DNA of 64,000 nt, taken from the NCBI GenBank assembly GCA_013397845.1, contig VZTG01005248.1, positions 2,065,981 to 2,129,980 on the forward strand. The letters are read 5' to 3'. The notes under the pieces were generated by a model. That model ran no database searches. It was not told the DNA's origin and saw only the letters and a list, made by a program, of their open reading frames with translations. This DNA is from Melanocharis versteri. Lineage: Eukaryota > Chordata > Aves > Passeriformes > Melanocharitidae. Numbering within the stretch: the first letter of the stretch is position 1; every line of letters begins with the position of its first letter. A program made the position numbers and the translations under genes. Positions 12,780 to 25,647 of this stretch are shown piece after piece.

Positions 12780-13492
12780 CTTTTAACACCCTCTGGTCAA
12801 ATCTGTCCTTGTCTCAACCCTTCAAGCCCCACATTAGGTGCCAAAAAGGACAGTTGTGGTTTTAAGCCCAGCTGGAGATAAAACACCACGCAGCCACTCT
12901 CTCAAACCCCCTCCTTGAATGGAGAGGAGAATTGAAGTAAAACTTGTATGTTGAGGTAAGAACAGATTAATAATTGAAAATCTGGTAAAATACAATAATA
13001 ATGGTAAATAATAATAATAATAGTAGTAATAATAATAATAGAAGAAGAAGAAGAAGAAGAAGAAGAAGAAGAAGAAGAAGAAGAAGAAGAAGAAGAAGAA
13101 GAAAACAAACAATCAAGTGATGCACAATGCAATTGCTCACCACCTGCTGACAGATTCCAAACCTTCCTTCCTGAACCCAGGTTGGACTCCCCTTCTGGGT
13201 AACTCCCGCAGTTTATATAATGGGCATGATGTTCTATGGTGTGGAATATCCCTTTGGTCGCTTTGGGCCACCTGTCCCAGCTGTGTTCCCACCCAGTTTC
13301 TTTTGTGCACCTCCTCACTGGCGGAGGATGAGACGAGGAAAAAAAAAGGGTCTTTGACTTAGGATAAACACAACTTCTCAAAAAACCAAAACTTCAGTGT
13401 GTTATGAACACCATTCTCATTCTGAATCCAAAATGCAGCACTGTAACAGGTACTGAGAAGAAATTAACTCTACCGTAGCTGAACCCAGGACA
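12780..13492 (-). mobile_element. ERVK-like LTR with adjoining primer-binding-site/leader remnant
   Basis: The LTR itself spans 13492 down to 12855 on the minus strand (plus-strand ends TGTGGTTTTAAG...CCAGGACA). It is homologous to 4608-5185 in reverse. A TATATAA box is visible on the minus strand at 13211-13220. Just beyond the LTR, about 12825-12850 on the minus strand reads TGGCACCTAATGTGGGG. This is close to the lysine-tRNA primer-binding site of class II retroviruses, and it is followed by a few dozen bases of leader. The copy is therefore a remnant of a 5' LTR plus leader, not a clean solo LTR. No gag, pol or env is present. A (TAA)n then (GAA)21 expansion lies inside. Confidence 0.86.
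13007..13103 (+). repeat. Microsatellite (TAA)n followed by pure (GAA)21
   Basis: AATAATA/TAGTAG units run from about 13007 to 13040. They are followed by 63 bases of uninterrupted GAA (13041-13103), i.e. 21 repeats. In the LTR sense direction this is TTC/TTA, the place where the family normally has a short ATT-rich stretch, so the tract is an expansion inside the LTR. Poly-Ser and poly-Phe reading frames over it are artefacts. Confidence 0.97.
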
Positions 13493-15364
13493 TTTAGTTA
13501 CATCTGAAATTTGCAAGAGTGTTTACAGGTACAAACATACAGTAGAAGACAATAACTTTGAGGCTATTTAAATAGTATGTCTAGAGTTTAATGCAGTTAG
13601 TGCTGATTTTAAACCTGGACTTTTAATTTTGTCATGTATGTGCATAGGTGATAGTCTCAGATTTTTTTTTTTTCCATTTTTTCTATTGAATAAGAAACAC
13701 AGTTCTGCAGCACATCAAAGACATTGTTTCATATGATCTTTTTAGTGCTTACAGAGAAGGAATTTTGTATCATATAGACACTCAAATGTTTTGGAAGGAA
13801 AATCTACGCTTATCACCCATATAAACAATGATTTTTTTTTAAAGTGGGATTTAGTAAAATTAGTTGTCTGTTTAAAGGAGTTCTATTATACATGCTTAGT
13901 TGTTGAGAAGAAATTATTTCTTGCTTTGCAATTCTGACAGGATTTTCAAACACATATAGATTTATCAAATACATAGTTTTGAAGGAATTTCCTTGTCTTT
14001 TATACAAGTAGTGGTTTATAAAATTACCAGTGTTTCTAGTTTATTCTAAGTGACTACTTTTACATATGCTTAACTCAGAACTCAATTTGAAAAGTTTAAT
14101 TTATATCTTTTAAACATATATCGCTAGAGTCTGAATAGGATGGTAGCACTCTTCTTTCATGAGACAATTAACTGATGGAGTTGATTGGAGGGCTTTAAGT
14201 AGTTCAACAGCAGCTGTGGTGGGTTGTGGTGCTGAAGGGACAGCTCATGGCAGCAGTTCTGCAGCCGGAGGGTAGGGCAAGGGGCATAGAAAGAATTAGG
14301 ATATAATCATTATACTGAGATGATCAGAGAAGAGTTTTTTAAAGTTCTTTTATAATAAATATTCTTGATTATAAACAATTATTTGTAGTGTTCTTCTTCT
14401 TTATGGAACACGCCACATTCTCTAGGATTGTGGAAACGTTTAGGAGGGTTGTGGTAAAGTCCTTGCTCAAAATAAATCTGCTTTATTGCTCAGGAGAAAG
14501 CAAACTAAGATATTGGGTATCGGGGCTTTTTTTTAATTTATTTCTCTTCTTTTTCCCTTTATTTCGTTAAAAAAAAATAGCATGATGTGATATTGTCAGT
14601 CAGCTTCCCTGCAAATCCTTTTTTTGTAATGTCTGGAATGCGATTTTACTCTGTTATGTTACTCACTATTGATGAAAAGTTCAAACTATTAATCTTTAAT
14701 TAAACAAAAAAAAATCAGCAGAATTTTAAGGATGCAACTAACACTTTGCTCTTATTTTCCTTAACCTCTTTACTCAGTCATTAGGAGTTTAATCTCTGAT
14801 AATTTGAGCAAAGTTTGAAAATCCTATTGGTATTTTCAGTTTTAATATGCTATGTGCATGTTCTACATGGGTTTTTAAAAGTTTCCTTAAACTTTGTTTT
14901 AGCAATAAATATTGTAAGCTGCCTTAGTTCGAACTTTTGTCAGGGTTTTGCAAATTTCGGTTTCTTAGACTGTCAGGTAGGTGTCATTTTTGTTCTTATC
15001 AAACAACATAAATTCTATATAAAGTTTTGGGGCAAGAAAATATTATCCATGTGGCTTATTGCCAGGACTCATGTGGAGTTGACTGCAGTAGAATTTCTGT
15101 GGACATGGAAGCCCATGGAAGACATCTTTGCCGTGGTGGCCTGTAAATACGTGTGGTAGTATTGTGTGCTGCTGCTCAGCTGAACAACAACCGCTTCTGT
15201 CACCCTCTTCTAGAAACAGTTTCCTTTGTTTTCTTCCATTTTGGTTGAGTTTTGCCTAAATTATTATGATGAGTAAAGAGAAAATGAGCATAAACGGAAA
15301 TAAAATTTTTAAGATTTTTTTTTTTATTTGTAAGGGTGTTTGGACACTAGAAGAGGATGTTCAC
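13493..15364. other. AT-rich non-coding sequence
   Basis: No gene seen. A small GC-richer patch occurs at about 14200-14285, and a 114-codon open frame at 14815-15159 has no domain or splice support. Confidence 0.55.
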
Positions 15365-15500
15365 CAGGGTTTGGTGATATGCATCCTCACAGAGAGTTCT
15401 GAGTGACCTGCATTGCCAGTTGACCCTGCTCTGATCAGGGAGATTTGACTAGATGATCTCCAGAAGTTTCTTCTAACTTCAACTACTCTGTGACTCTAAT
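15365..15500 (+). mobile_element. CR1 LINE 3'-end fragment
   Basis: Sense-orientation CR1 terminus: GACCCTGCTCTGATCAGGGAG, then GATTTGACTAGATGATCTCC, AGAAGTTTCTTCTAACTTCAAC and TACTCTGTGACTCTAATACTG. This matches the usual end of CR1, with the terminal ATTCTATG-like repeats decayed. The left boundary is uncertain. Confidence 0.85.
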
Positions 15501-17654
15501 ACTGTAAAATGTTAGAGGAGGAAAAGAGAGGAAAATATCTATGTTACCAAGTGAAACGAAGCTACATGAAGCAGACTCGTGTTTTCATTTGAGATTCTAG
15601 GTGATAGCTAGCAGTGATTCCTCAAACTTTTCTCACTCATTGGGCCCTTGTTTTCTGTGCAAAAGTCAGAAAGGCTGTGTGCTTTCCCGCAGTCAAGCAC
15701 AGACACAAAACAAACCAAGCAAAATCAAAAGTAACAAAACATTACTCCACAACTAGATTTCTGACTGTCTTTTAGAATTGCCATGGTGTATCAGAGATTA
15801 TTAATGCAAACAATAAAAGTATCACCTTTCACAAGAGAAAATGAATTTGCTTCACTTGCCATTCTCTAAGATCTTCCTCCTATATGTTGTTGACAATCTG
15901 CTAGCTCCGTTTAAAATTAGCACAATGCTGATCATGACCAAATGTCAAGTGAAATTTTATGGGTTTTTTTTCATTGAGTCATCATGACTCCCTTCACTGA
16001 TTATGTTGATGGTGGCAGTCCATTTTAAGTGAAGCCATCCATTTTAACTAATGCTCACAATTCTGAGACTCCTCTCATTGATGTGATCATATTGTGAGGA
16101 ATGACGAATGCTATTGTCTAAACCATCACAACTATCTGGAACTCCTACAGCTTGCCTAGCTCCATATGTTTGTAGTTAACTGCTTAACTTTCAGTTTCCA
16201 GTATGGGATTCCTGTGGCTTTCTTCATTAGCGTTTGGCCAGGCACTCCACACACTTCACAGCAGAGGGCCCTTGCTAACATCTTGTAAGTGGGCTCTCTG
16301 GTACCCGCTGTAACTTCAGTAGTCTTTCTTTCCAGATTGTCTGAAAAGCATCATGCAGGTTCCTGCACATTCTGGGCGAAGACTGATTTTCTCCTCAAGT
16401 AAGGACTTTGCTTCATATGTGCACTTCCGGACTTGCCAGACGTGTGGGTTTTTAGTCAATCCTTTATACTGTCGCTTCTAAACTGCACATAAATATAGCT
16501 ATTCTAATAACCTCTGTGCCAGTGAATATGCATTTTTTGTATAAGGGACTGTACTCCTCCTTAGTGGGAGCTATGCAGGCTGCTATTTCAAAAAGTCGAA
16601 ATACATTTATTGATATTGTTATGGCTTTTGTATAATTTCAGTTAACTGAATAGTTTGCCCCAGTCAGCTTTATATATATGGGAACAAAGTAGGGCAAAGA
16701 ACCTGTTCTAACGAGATAACATGGCCTGATTTCAGTATTAGGAAACAGTCCCAGAGGAGATTAAATCTCCAAGAGGGTGCTCCAAGTGTAAAGTCTTCCT
16801 TTAGTCCTTTGTTAGAAACAGTTTTTACACTCCTGTTTGACTGCATTTCACCTGGAACTAGGAACTATTAAATCCTATTATCCTTTCATTTGAGTGCACT
16901 TCCATTTATCTCTACCCAATCCCTGTTTCCACAGTCTCAGAAGAAATGAATAGAGAGAAACTTATAGTACAGGACAGTTTTTTGTCTTTCACATTGTTTT
17001 TTATGAAACAGAATTATCCATGCACAACAGGTTAAATTGGAGGAGGTTTTTTGCACGTGCAAACATGAACAGGTAGCTGTGATGGTAGTGAACAGGCAAA
17101 AAAATCTTGCCCTGTACTTGTGAGAACCAGAGAAAATGAAAAACTATTCCTGCAACTGAACTGAGCACCTAAGATCTTTAATATCAAGAGTCTCTTTTTC
17201 TCTAACCTGATAATTTTGCTAATGTACAGTCTATCTTCCTATTACTCTGGTAATAAAAATGATAATAAAAATTACCCAGAAGTACCCACTCATTGCAGTT
17301 TTCTGGTCCTGTAGTGAGAGTATGAGGAGCTTAAATAATGTTTTATCTAAATTTGGATCTTGATGTATTCTGTAGGGAACAGATATCTGATCTCTAAGAA
17401 TAGGATGTTCCTTAACATGCTAAGGTTGCTAAAGGCAGACATCTCAGGAATTTCCAGTCCAAATAGGGATGGGTGACTTTAAATGCACACAGAAAGGGTG
17501 GAGGGAGGGCTGAAAGAGAGAGTACTGATGGGGGAAAGAGGAAGAAAGAAAAGAAGAGAAAGTAATAGAGATGGGGAGAGAGGAAATAAGAGATTCTACA
17601 ATAGGAGTTCTGGGACAATAAGTGATTCAAATAGCTGTTTGTACAGTGATTAAA
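15501..17654. other. Non-coding sequence with a purine-rich tract
   Basis: No gene seen. The plus strand at about 17489-17593 is strongly purine-rich (AGAAAGGG, GAGGGAGGG, GGGGGAAAGAGG, AAGAAAAGAAGAG and GGGGAGAGAGG words). The open frame on its minus strand (17412-17630) is a translation of this low-complexity tract. Confidence 0.6.
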
Positions 17655-17945
17655 TGTATGTATTAGGCTGAAAGGGATCTGAGGACACAGTCTAGTCTAT
17701 CCTCTTATGTGAATTAGGATCACCCCAATGGGTATTTATTAACTTATTCCAAAACATGTGTTGAAATGTGGATTCACTATCAGTAATAAGCAGCTCCATT
17801 ATTTAATTGTTCTGCCAGATGAGCTGTTTTCAATTAGCATCTCGTGTAAATCCCCTTTCCTATACTGGTAGCTCTAATTAAAACCTGGTGTAATTTATCT
17901 ACATCTTTCTTAAAAGATGAGGCCATGAACTGAGAAAAGTGCTGT
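17655..17945 (-). mobile_element. Ancient CR1 LINE fragment
   Basis: A heavily diverged reverse-complement CR1. The start resembles the CR1 phrase GGAAGGGACCT...TCTAGTC (here GAAAGGGATCTGAGGACACAGTC). The right end ACATCTTTCTTAAAAGATGAGGCCATGAACTG resembles the old CR1 ATCTTTCTT...GGTGCCCAGAACTG segment. Divergence is high, so the boundaries are approximate. Confidence 0.6.
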
Positions 17946-18854
17946 TGTTGGAACTTCAGGAGACACTACTTACCTTGTCTTTTGTTTCTGCCAATGAATT
18001 CCAGGATTATACTTCACTTTGTTAAAATAGTATTGTATTTCTGGATCATTATTCACTTTGTGATCCACTATACCTTCATATATTTTTCCATTATTTATGC
18101 AGTTGTCCACTATTTTCTCTTTTTAAATTTTTTAACACTTAAGAAAAAATGTAATGCCTGTGCTTCCCCTCTGCCAAAATAGAAGACAAGTTGCTGGGTT
18201 CCTGATTTAGAAGAATACTGTTATAATTTGACCAGATCTCTGAATTCATTAAATGACTGCAAAACTGTATCTATTTATCTATCTATGTCTCCATACAATG
18301 TATTTAAATGATTTTAATATTAAATATATAAGTCATATTCTCTTCTCTGATATTCAGGTGTAAATACAGTTGCTGCAGTTGTCCCTCCAGATCTGACCTC
18401 ATTACAGCTGGAAATACAGTGTGTATCCTTTTATTTCAGAAATAGTTTACCCAAAAGGAACTATTTGGGGAATACAGCTAGCCTTTCTTTTTCTTCTTTT
18501 TTTTTTTTCCTTCCCTTTATTCTCAAAACAAGACTTCTCTGTATAATGTACATTATCTGAAGGAAAATATTTAGGTATCAAAGTCATGTTTGGATATGAT
18601 GCCTCCTGTTCTGAATGTGATGACCAGGGAATTCTCTTTCATTGCTCTCATATATCAGTACCAGTTATGGTCCATATAACTGTCATTGTTTGAGTAACCT
18701 GCAAATTTTTTGCTGTAATGAAGCTTCCTGATAAACAAAGTTATTTTTCTTTATTAAGTCAGTGGTTGGATCTACAGCTGAACAAAAAGGCTTATTGTGT
18801 AAAGATCTGAGGTTATATGTAACATATTTCGAAATGCTGTATATGGACAGGAGA
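17946..18854. other. AT-rich non-coding sequence
   Basis: No gene seen. It contains a pyrimidine-rich tract at about 18481-18525. Confidence 0.55.
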
Positions 18855-19058
18855 ATATAGTCATGGTTACAGCAGTGGGCAGGAAATCACAGTTTTGAGT
18901 CTTGGCTGTGCCACAGACTTTCTGTGTGACTTTGGACAAGCTACTCTTTGTGCATTAGCTAATAATACTATCTCTATCTCCCAGGGGTGTTGTGAGAATA
19001 CATTCATTAATGTTTGTAAGGCGCTTGGATGCTATAGCAATGGGGCCATATAAGCACT
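18855..19058 (+). mobile_element. MIR-type SINE (ancient amniote)
   Basis: The MIR core is readable in order: TTGGCTGTGCCACAGACTTTC, then CTGTGTGACTTTGGACAAGC, a decayed middle, ATAATACTATCTCTATCTCCC, GGGGTGTTGTGAGAATA and GTTTGTAAGGCGCTTGGATGC. Order and spacing match the well-known MIR consensus (TGCCAC...CTGTGTGACC TTGGGCAAG...GTTGTGAGGATTAAATG...GTAAAGCGCTT). Such copies are rare in birds and very old. Confidence 0.82.
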
Positions 19059-21960
19059 TAGAGAAACAATCCATTTTTGCAACAATGTGCATCTCCCTGA
19101 CTAAGGACTTTTTTGTTGGAAGTTTTTCATAGATGCTTGTTATGAATAAATCCACTTTATAATGATACAGTGAGGTTAAACTGCCTTTTGGAGTGCAGTT
19201 TCACTTTAGTATTCAGAACAGGTGTAAACAGCTAGAAGTTGGAAAGCTGTTCCCAAAGAAAGAGAATACCATTTTATAGCCAGACATTTGAATAGAAAAG
19301 ATACCTCTCCTGATTCATCTAGCTCAAAACATGGAGGATTATTTACATCTATATCTGTCTTGCAAATAGTTTATTCTATTTTAAGCACTTCTCATTGCAT
19401 TGTCTAAACTACCTCCTCAGGCAAGAAATTTCATTACCTAATTGCCTTTAAAGTTAAACAGTTTGCTCAAATGTCTACTCTACTTTTTCGTTGTGGATAT
19501 AGGCTGCTCTTTCACTCTGTCCTTTCTTTCTGAAATAACCTTCACTCACGTGTGTTCGATTCAGACACACCACACAGTTACACCAGGTTAACAAGGTTTT
19601 GCTTTAGTGCTGACGGGAGGTAAAGTGGTAAGCCACTATAAGTTGATTTGATAATTTGCCTGGCTGAGTGCTGGTCAGTGTTAAAATCTGAATGTAGGGC
19701 TCAGGACATTAGCACCAAGGAGCAGAAAAAAAGTATTCAATATTCCCAAGGTTTTTAGAAAGGACTTGGTGAGAAATTTCCAAGCTAGGGGAAAAGTTGC
19801 TGCAACGACTTCATTTAAAAAATTGTTTTACTATAGCTTGTTTTGTTTTTATTTGTAGAAAGTAGTAGCAGAAGACAAACTGTACAAGGAAGAGATTTGG
19901 AAGAGTGTGAGCAGTCAGTAAGGACAATGAAGAGGGCTCTGCAGCTTTTGAGGCTCAGGAAACAAGATATCGGTTGTGTTTCCATGTAAAGCTTTCTAAT
20001 TTAGTGGTTGAGTTCAACAAAACAGCTTGTGAAATCATCATTAGAAGATAGAGACCCTATAAATGTTTCAATGGGGGGAAACATACTATGTCCTCTCTTA
20101 CCACATTAAATGTAGAGAGTCGACGTGGTCTTAAAAATGTTCAACTGTAGGAATTCAGTTAATTGCAGTTAAACACAAGATGTAAATATACAGAAGAACA
20201 GGCCTCATTTGTGCTGGGGTTCATGAGGTTGCTTGTTTGCCATGAAGTCCATCCCTCCACTATTGTTGTTTGAATATGTAGTGAATAGAATTGCTGTTAG
20301 TAACATTCCCGTATAAGTGACAGTGTAAATGCTTCTCAAAATGAGTATTATATTATGCTATGGTTAAGACTTTCCTCACAGTGCAGGAGAAAAGAGCTTT
20401 GTAATTTTTTTTTCTTATCTCTATGAGTATTGGGGATTGAATGGGGTCGATATCCTCTATTATACACATACATAATATATACTACTCTGGACAGAAGAAC
20501 CAAAAATGAAAGAAAGAAGTATACTATTGGAGTGTTGTAAAAACTTACTACAAAAGGAGCCACAAGCACTAACTCCCAATCCTCACTTGAATTCACAACC
20601 ATCAGGCTGCTCCCAGTGTTATATATTGCTGTTTTCTGGATTTAGCAAAAGACTCAATACCATCTTTTCTTTCAGTTTTTCAGTAAATGCAGGATTTGAT
20701 TCTTAATCAGAATTCCAGATTCCGTAATATAAGTTGCTGCAGGATTGAAGAAAAAATTATCAATGAAGTCAAGGAGAAGAAGCTTCATTTCACAATTGTT
20801 AGTGAGCCAGTATTTTGTCTCAGTTGTTGTACATTCTAGCATCTTTTCAATTTCCAGTTGATTCATATCTCTGGTTATTGGGCATTATTTTAGTAAAATC
20901 CTTTGTTACCAGAAATTTCCTGTAAAAATATTTTGTCATAATGCAGCAACACTAAAATACCTACCAAAATATTCATGAAAAAATGTAACTCAAAGGATTA
21001 CTTTTATCTTCTTAAAAAATAGGAAATATTTTATGTTTTGTGTCAAATTAATCCTCTTTAAGACATGGTATGAATCACACAAAAATAATTGGGATGCTAA
21101 AGATTATTGTAGTTTGAAAAAAAAAATAAAAGGAAAAGATACCTGTTTACAAAACTCAGTTCTTGTAGTCGGCCAATTAAAAAAATATGATCACTATGAA
21201 CAGTGAAAAATTCAAATTTCTGTTAAAGAATTTTTGTCCTATGATGTGTCTGTCAGAAAGAAGATTACACATTTTTGGTAGTATACCTGGAAAAAGAAAA
21301 TAAAACAGTAAAAAGTACCAAAATTGTTACAGTTGTATTACTTTTTTTTAATGCCTTCTTCATCGAGGATGCTTTTCTGTATGTGAAGCAGCAGGGTACA
21401 TAATCTGGAAAGAGCAAGGCCTTTTGCTTATGGCAAAGTACATTGCAGCTATTTCTCACAATGGGAGGTCATTGGTCACATACGGATTCCATCCATTTTG
21501 ATAGGACAGCATTACTGATAAACGTCTTCATACCTATGGTATGTCTTTAGGATTGATACCAGTTGCACATGTTTACTTCAACAAAATAGCTTCTGATTAC
21601 TTGCGGATCACCTTGCTGATCCCTCAGGTGATACTTAGTGTACAGGTAGATGTTAACTTGCTCATACTATTTGATATTTCAGTTTACTACAGAAAGTACG
21701 CACCTGCTTCTTATATCCCCCCTTTTAATGTTCTGAAGTGATTTTGAAAACAAAGTATTTTAAAACCTTATGGTTCCTAATCAAAGAAAATAAAAATATG
21801 TTACATGTAGGCAAAGAGAAAACAATTGAAAAAGTGGTTGCCATTCAAAATAAATCCAAGATACCCTTTTAACCATAAAAATTATTCTACTAAGTATACT
21901 GCTTTTTACTAGTCCCTCAATTCTAGTAGGGATTGTCATGTCTTCTGGGAATTCGATCTG
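19059..21960. other. AT-rich non-coding sequence
   Basis: No gene or confident repeat seen. Open frames of 60-85 codons have no recognisable features. Confidence 0.55.
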
Positions 21961-22296
21961 TTCTGATTGTATAGAATTCCATTATTTCATAGAATTTCTG
22001 TGGGGAAAAAAAAGCATTTCTGGTCCGGTTTCTTCATAAAGTTAAATAAAATCCACAGAGCAAGCTGCATGTGGATCCAGTATTTATCCTCTATGTTTTT
22101 ATTTAACATGGAGTTACAATGAAGGCTATTCTGATAGTATAGAATTCCATTATTTCATAGAATTTCTGTGGGAAAAAAAAAGCTTTTCTGGTCCAGTTTC
22201 TTCGTAAAGTTAAATAAAATCCACAAAGCAAGCTGCATGTGGATCCAGTATTTATCCTCTATGTTTTTATTTAACATGGATTTACAATGAAGGGTA
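21961..22296 (+). repeat. Tandem duplication, 168-base unit x 2
   Basis: The unit beginning TTCTGATTGTATAGAATTCC at 21961 recurs at 22129 (TTCTGATAGTATAGAATTCC). Both copies share ATTTCATAGAATTTCTGTGG, the A-run, CTGGTCC.GTTTCTTC, TAAATAAAATCCACA, GCAAGCTGCATGTGGATCC, TATTTATCCTCTATGTTTTT and TTACAATGAAGG in order. Only about ten differences are visible, so the duplication is fairly recent. No coding content. Confidence 0.95.
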
Positions 22297-25200
22297 TGAC
22301 CAGGTAGGTGCTATGTACTATACTATAACCACTTTATACGGAAGATATGAATACTTAAACTCTTTCAAAGAGAAAAGAAGAAAGGGTGGGGAGAGAGACT
22401 CTACCAAGTTTCGGTTGTGTCAGATGTGACTGGATGTTTTTGGTTAACTTTACATCTGAAATGACACAAAATAACTCTTCTAAACATCAATAAAGGCAAT
22501 TTTGTAAGTACTATTCTCAGCATCTTAAAGAAGCTGTCTCATAGAGTAGGATGACTGTAAGGGGAAACACCAAAGTCTTCAATTCTAGATCTTCAGGTGT
22601 GCACACTGTTAGACCCACTAATGTTATAGTTTGTTCTGTGTTCATTTCCTATTGCATTTTCAGGCATGATTTCAATTGAATCATTTATGGTTCTTCCATT
22701 CAGATTATAACAGCTATTTTGGAGCGGATAACCCTCAATGGCTGTATATGAGACATTGCCCGGGGTGCCTCCAAGATGCTTTTGAGCTGGGTAAGGAAAT
22801 CGCTGAGTGTTGACACATTCTCAAAGCACTATGGCATGGATTGAAAGCATATTTTATAAACTGTGTTACTGACCTATTATTCTGTGCTTTACTGACAGAA
22901 TAGACTATGCCAGTTTCCTCTGAAATGTTAAACAAAACCAAATAAACATTTTTTCCTAAAAAAAGGTAACAATATTAAAAAAAATACCATATCTAATCTG
23001 TACATAGTAATTCATGCATAAAAACTTCAGTTCATCATTGCCAACTTCTGATATGTCTACTTCTAATATAGTAGCCATTCAATGTATAATATTATACTAA
23101 TCTAATATCTATTACCACTATATTAGTACACTGGTGTGGTAAATCAGACTCAGATTTTTACTGTGACTTTAAGGTCAAAGCTGTTTCTGCAGGCACGTCT
23201 TAACCAATCTGCTAGTTTAAGATTTATACTCGATTCAAGCTGTAATGCCTGTATCATTTTTACTATCTACATATTACCTTGCACACTCCTGTTCAGTCAG
23301 GAACAATTAGTTGTCATGACTCATCTCCCCTTTCATAAATGTACACAAACTACTGAAAACACAGGGGCTTGTGAACTTGCACCTGTGCAGTACGTGGGCT
23401 GTTGGTGTGGAGCTTTCACTGAGTGTGCACTAAGAAATCAGAGAAAGCTTTTTATCTCTTGTTTAAAAGCCTGAACATGAGTATGATGATGACTGGGACA
23501 GTCCAGTACAGGTGTGATGCTAAAACCATCCAGGACTTAGCACTCCACTTCGCTCCTTCTCTATTTAAGGCTAAGCAGTGTCCAGGGAAAAGTGTATACT
23601 CTGCTGTAGAGAAGGATGTTTTATTTCATGCAGTGTTTGTATAATGCTCTTTGTAATGCTTTATCCGGCTGAGATCCAGCTGAATCAGCTACAGTATCTC
23701 CAGGATTTTTACAGAAGTTAGCTCAGGCTATGTGTTGTCACTGCCCCGTGTATCAGGGGTCATATTTTAATACTGGCTTTTTCGTTAAATGCCAAAAACC
23801 TTAGGTGCTCCATTTCATGTTGTAATTAAAGCTTTCTACTTCAAAACAATGTAAGCATGCAGAAAAATGGTTCCTATTAGAACAGCATAACTTAAAACAA
23901 AACCGGAGAGGTTGTTTGACTCTTAAAATATGTTTTGCAAAAAAAGTTTTGTGAAAAGGTGGCTGCTTCATTAACTATAGTAAGTTATAGGCCTCCTGAT
24001 GTATCTGGTAAATAGAAGAAATAAACTTCCTACAAAAACAGACAAGCAAATAATGAATAGGTTGTGCATGGAAGAGTAGGTTATATTAGTCTGCAGTTCC
24101 TACCATTGTCACACCCAGGTGTAAATAGATAGGCCTCCAGTGTGTTAATTCCACAGAGTCCAGTAATAAACCTGAGATTAGCTTTCAATAATCCACTTTC
24201 TTCCAACTGAAAAAAATAAAAAGTCTTATACCATCTAGTAGTAACTGACCATATTTAATAATAGCTAGAGATTCATTAATACTTTTCTTTTTCTTTACTA
24301 TCAAGAACCAGTGAACTATATTATACATGAATGGCTTGTAAAATGTTTGTCTTATATTTCAGAATGACGAACAATTTTCTGTACTCAGATTAAAGATTTA
24401 ACAACCATTTCACTTTTACTTATTCCTGAATACAGACCCAGAAGAAAATATATAAAATTCTGTGTCTCTTCTAATGTCATAGTCCAATAATCTCTTGAAA
24501 ACATGAGAATTTTTAGGTTAAAGAAAAGAGTGCCATAGTGGTAAACCCATTTTAATTTATACGTAAAATGTAATAATTGTTAATTTTGTGCATGTAACAA
24601 TATAAACTGTTGATTTGAGGTTTTTAGTAATTTTAAACCATCTGCACTTAACATTTGTCTGAAAAATATTTGTTTCCCCTTCACTAGCTTAATAACAACC
24701 AAAGATTACTTCTCTTAGTAGTATCACCCAATTGTGCTCAAATATTAAAGGCAGTTGTTTTCTCTTCCCCATATGTTCAGAACCTATTCTAACTTAATGT
24801 AGAGGTGCCTAGTGGTGTTCTGGATACGTGCCACTTTTGCTGCAGCTCCCTTTTATACATACTACAGTAAGAATTGCTAATGGAAAGAATTCCAAGTGGC
24901 CACTGAGGCCTTACTTCAGCTCCTGATCAATTTTTGTAACACCCAGATTTTGATGTGGAAAGTCAGAATCTGAAGAAATGTAAAGGAGGTTCTCTGGTTA
25001 AAGTTAAAACTACAGGTCAAAGAGTTCATTGGCTGAGTTGCCGATGAATGTGAGTTTGTATAGCAGAATTCATTTTTGTAGAATTGGTTTTTTGGGGGGT
25101 TTTTTGGGTTTTTTTTAATTTTCCCCCTCCACTAAGATGGGAGAAAGCAACAAACATTGCAAATCCTTTGGCTTATTCATTTTTCCGTGCAACACTGCTA

Positions 25201-25647
25201 TTGGCCATTCTATAAAGGTTTGCTGTGACATGGCTCGTAGAGTTTGTGTGTATTCAGCATGGCTTTCTCCCTGGGTCTCATTCTCAATTAAGAATTTACT
25301 CCCTGAATGTTGCAGCATTTTAGTTGTGTATTTTTAAGCTAGACCCTCAAGAATTTGTGCTGGAAGCCTGGATCATAACTACGTTCCCTAAATTTCATGT
25401 GTTTAATCAACCTAGTTATAACACAAATCTTTTTTCTGAAAAAATGAGTAAACAATTGTATTTTGAGATGTGTTTAAAAGTCCAGATGATCTTAAAATAC
25501 ATAAAAAGTAAAAATATGAGGATAAGCCCTCTGAGTTGCATTTTGATTTTTTTGAATAGTCCTACAGTCATTGGAATGTTTGAGCCTATGCCTTGCACAC
25601 CAGTTCTAACTGTGAGTTTCAATAGTTGTATGCTCTCTCTGAATTAC
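22297..25647. other. AT-rich non-coding sequence
   Basis: No supported gene. The 112-codon frame at 23136-23474 has no domain, and a G/T-rich run lies at about 25086-25117. Confidence 0.55.

Noticed and set aside
12902..13381. 159-codon minus frame with a long Ser tract, and an overlapping Phe/Tyr tract frame
   Set aside because: Translation of the (GAA)21 and (TAA)n tracts within an LTR.
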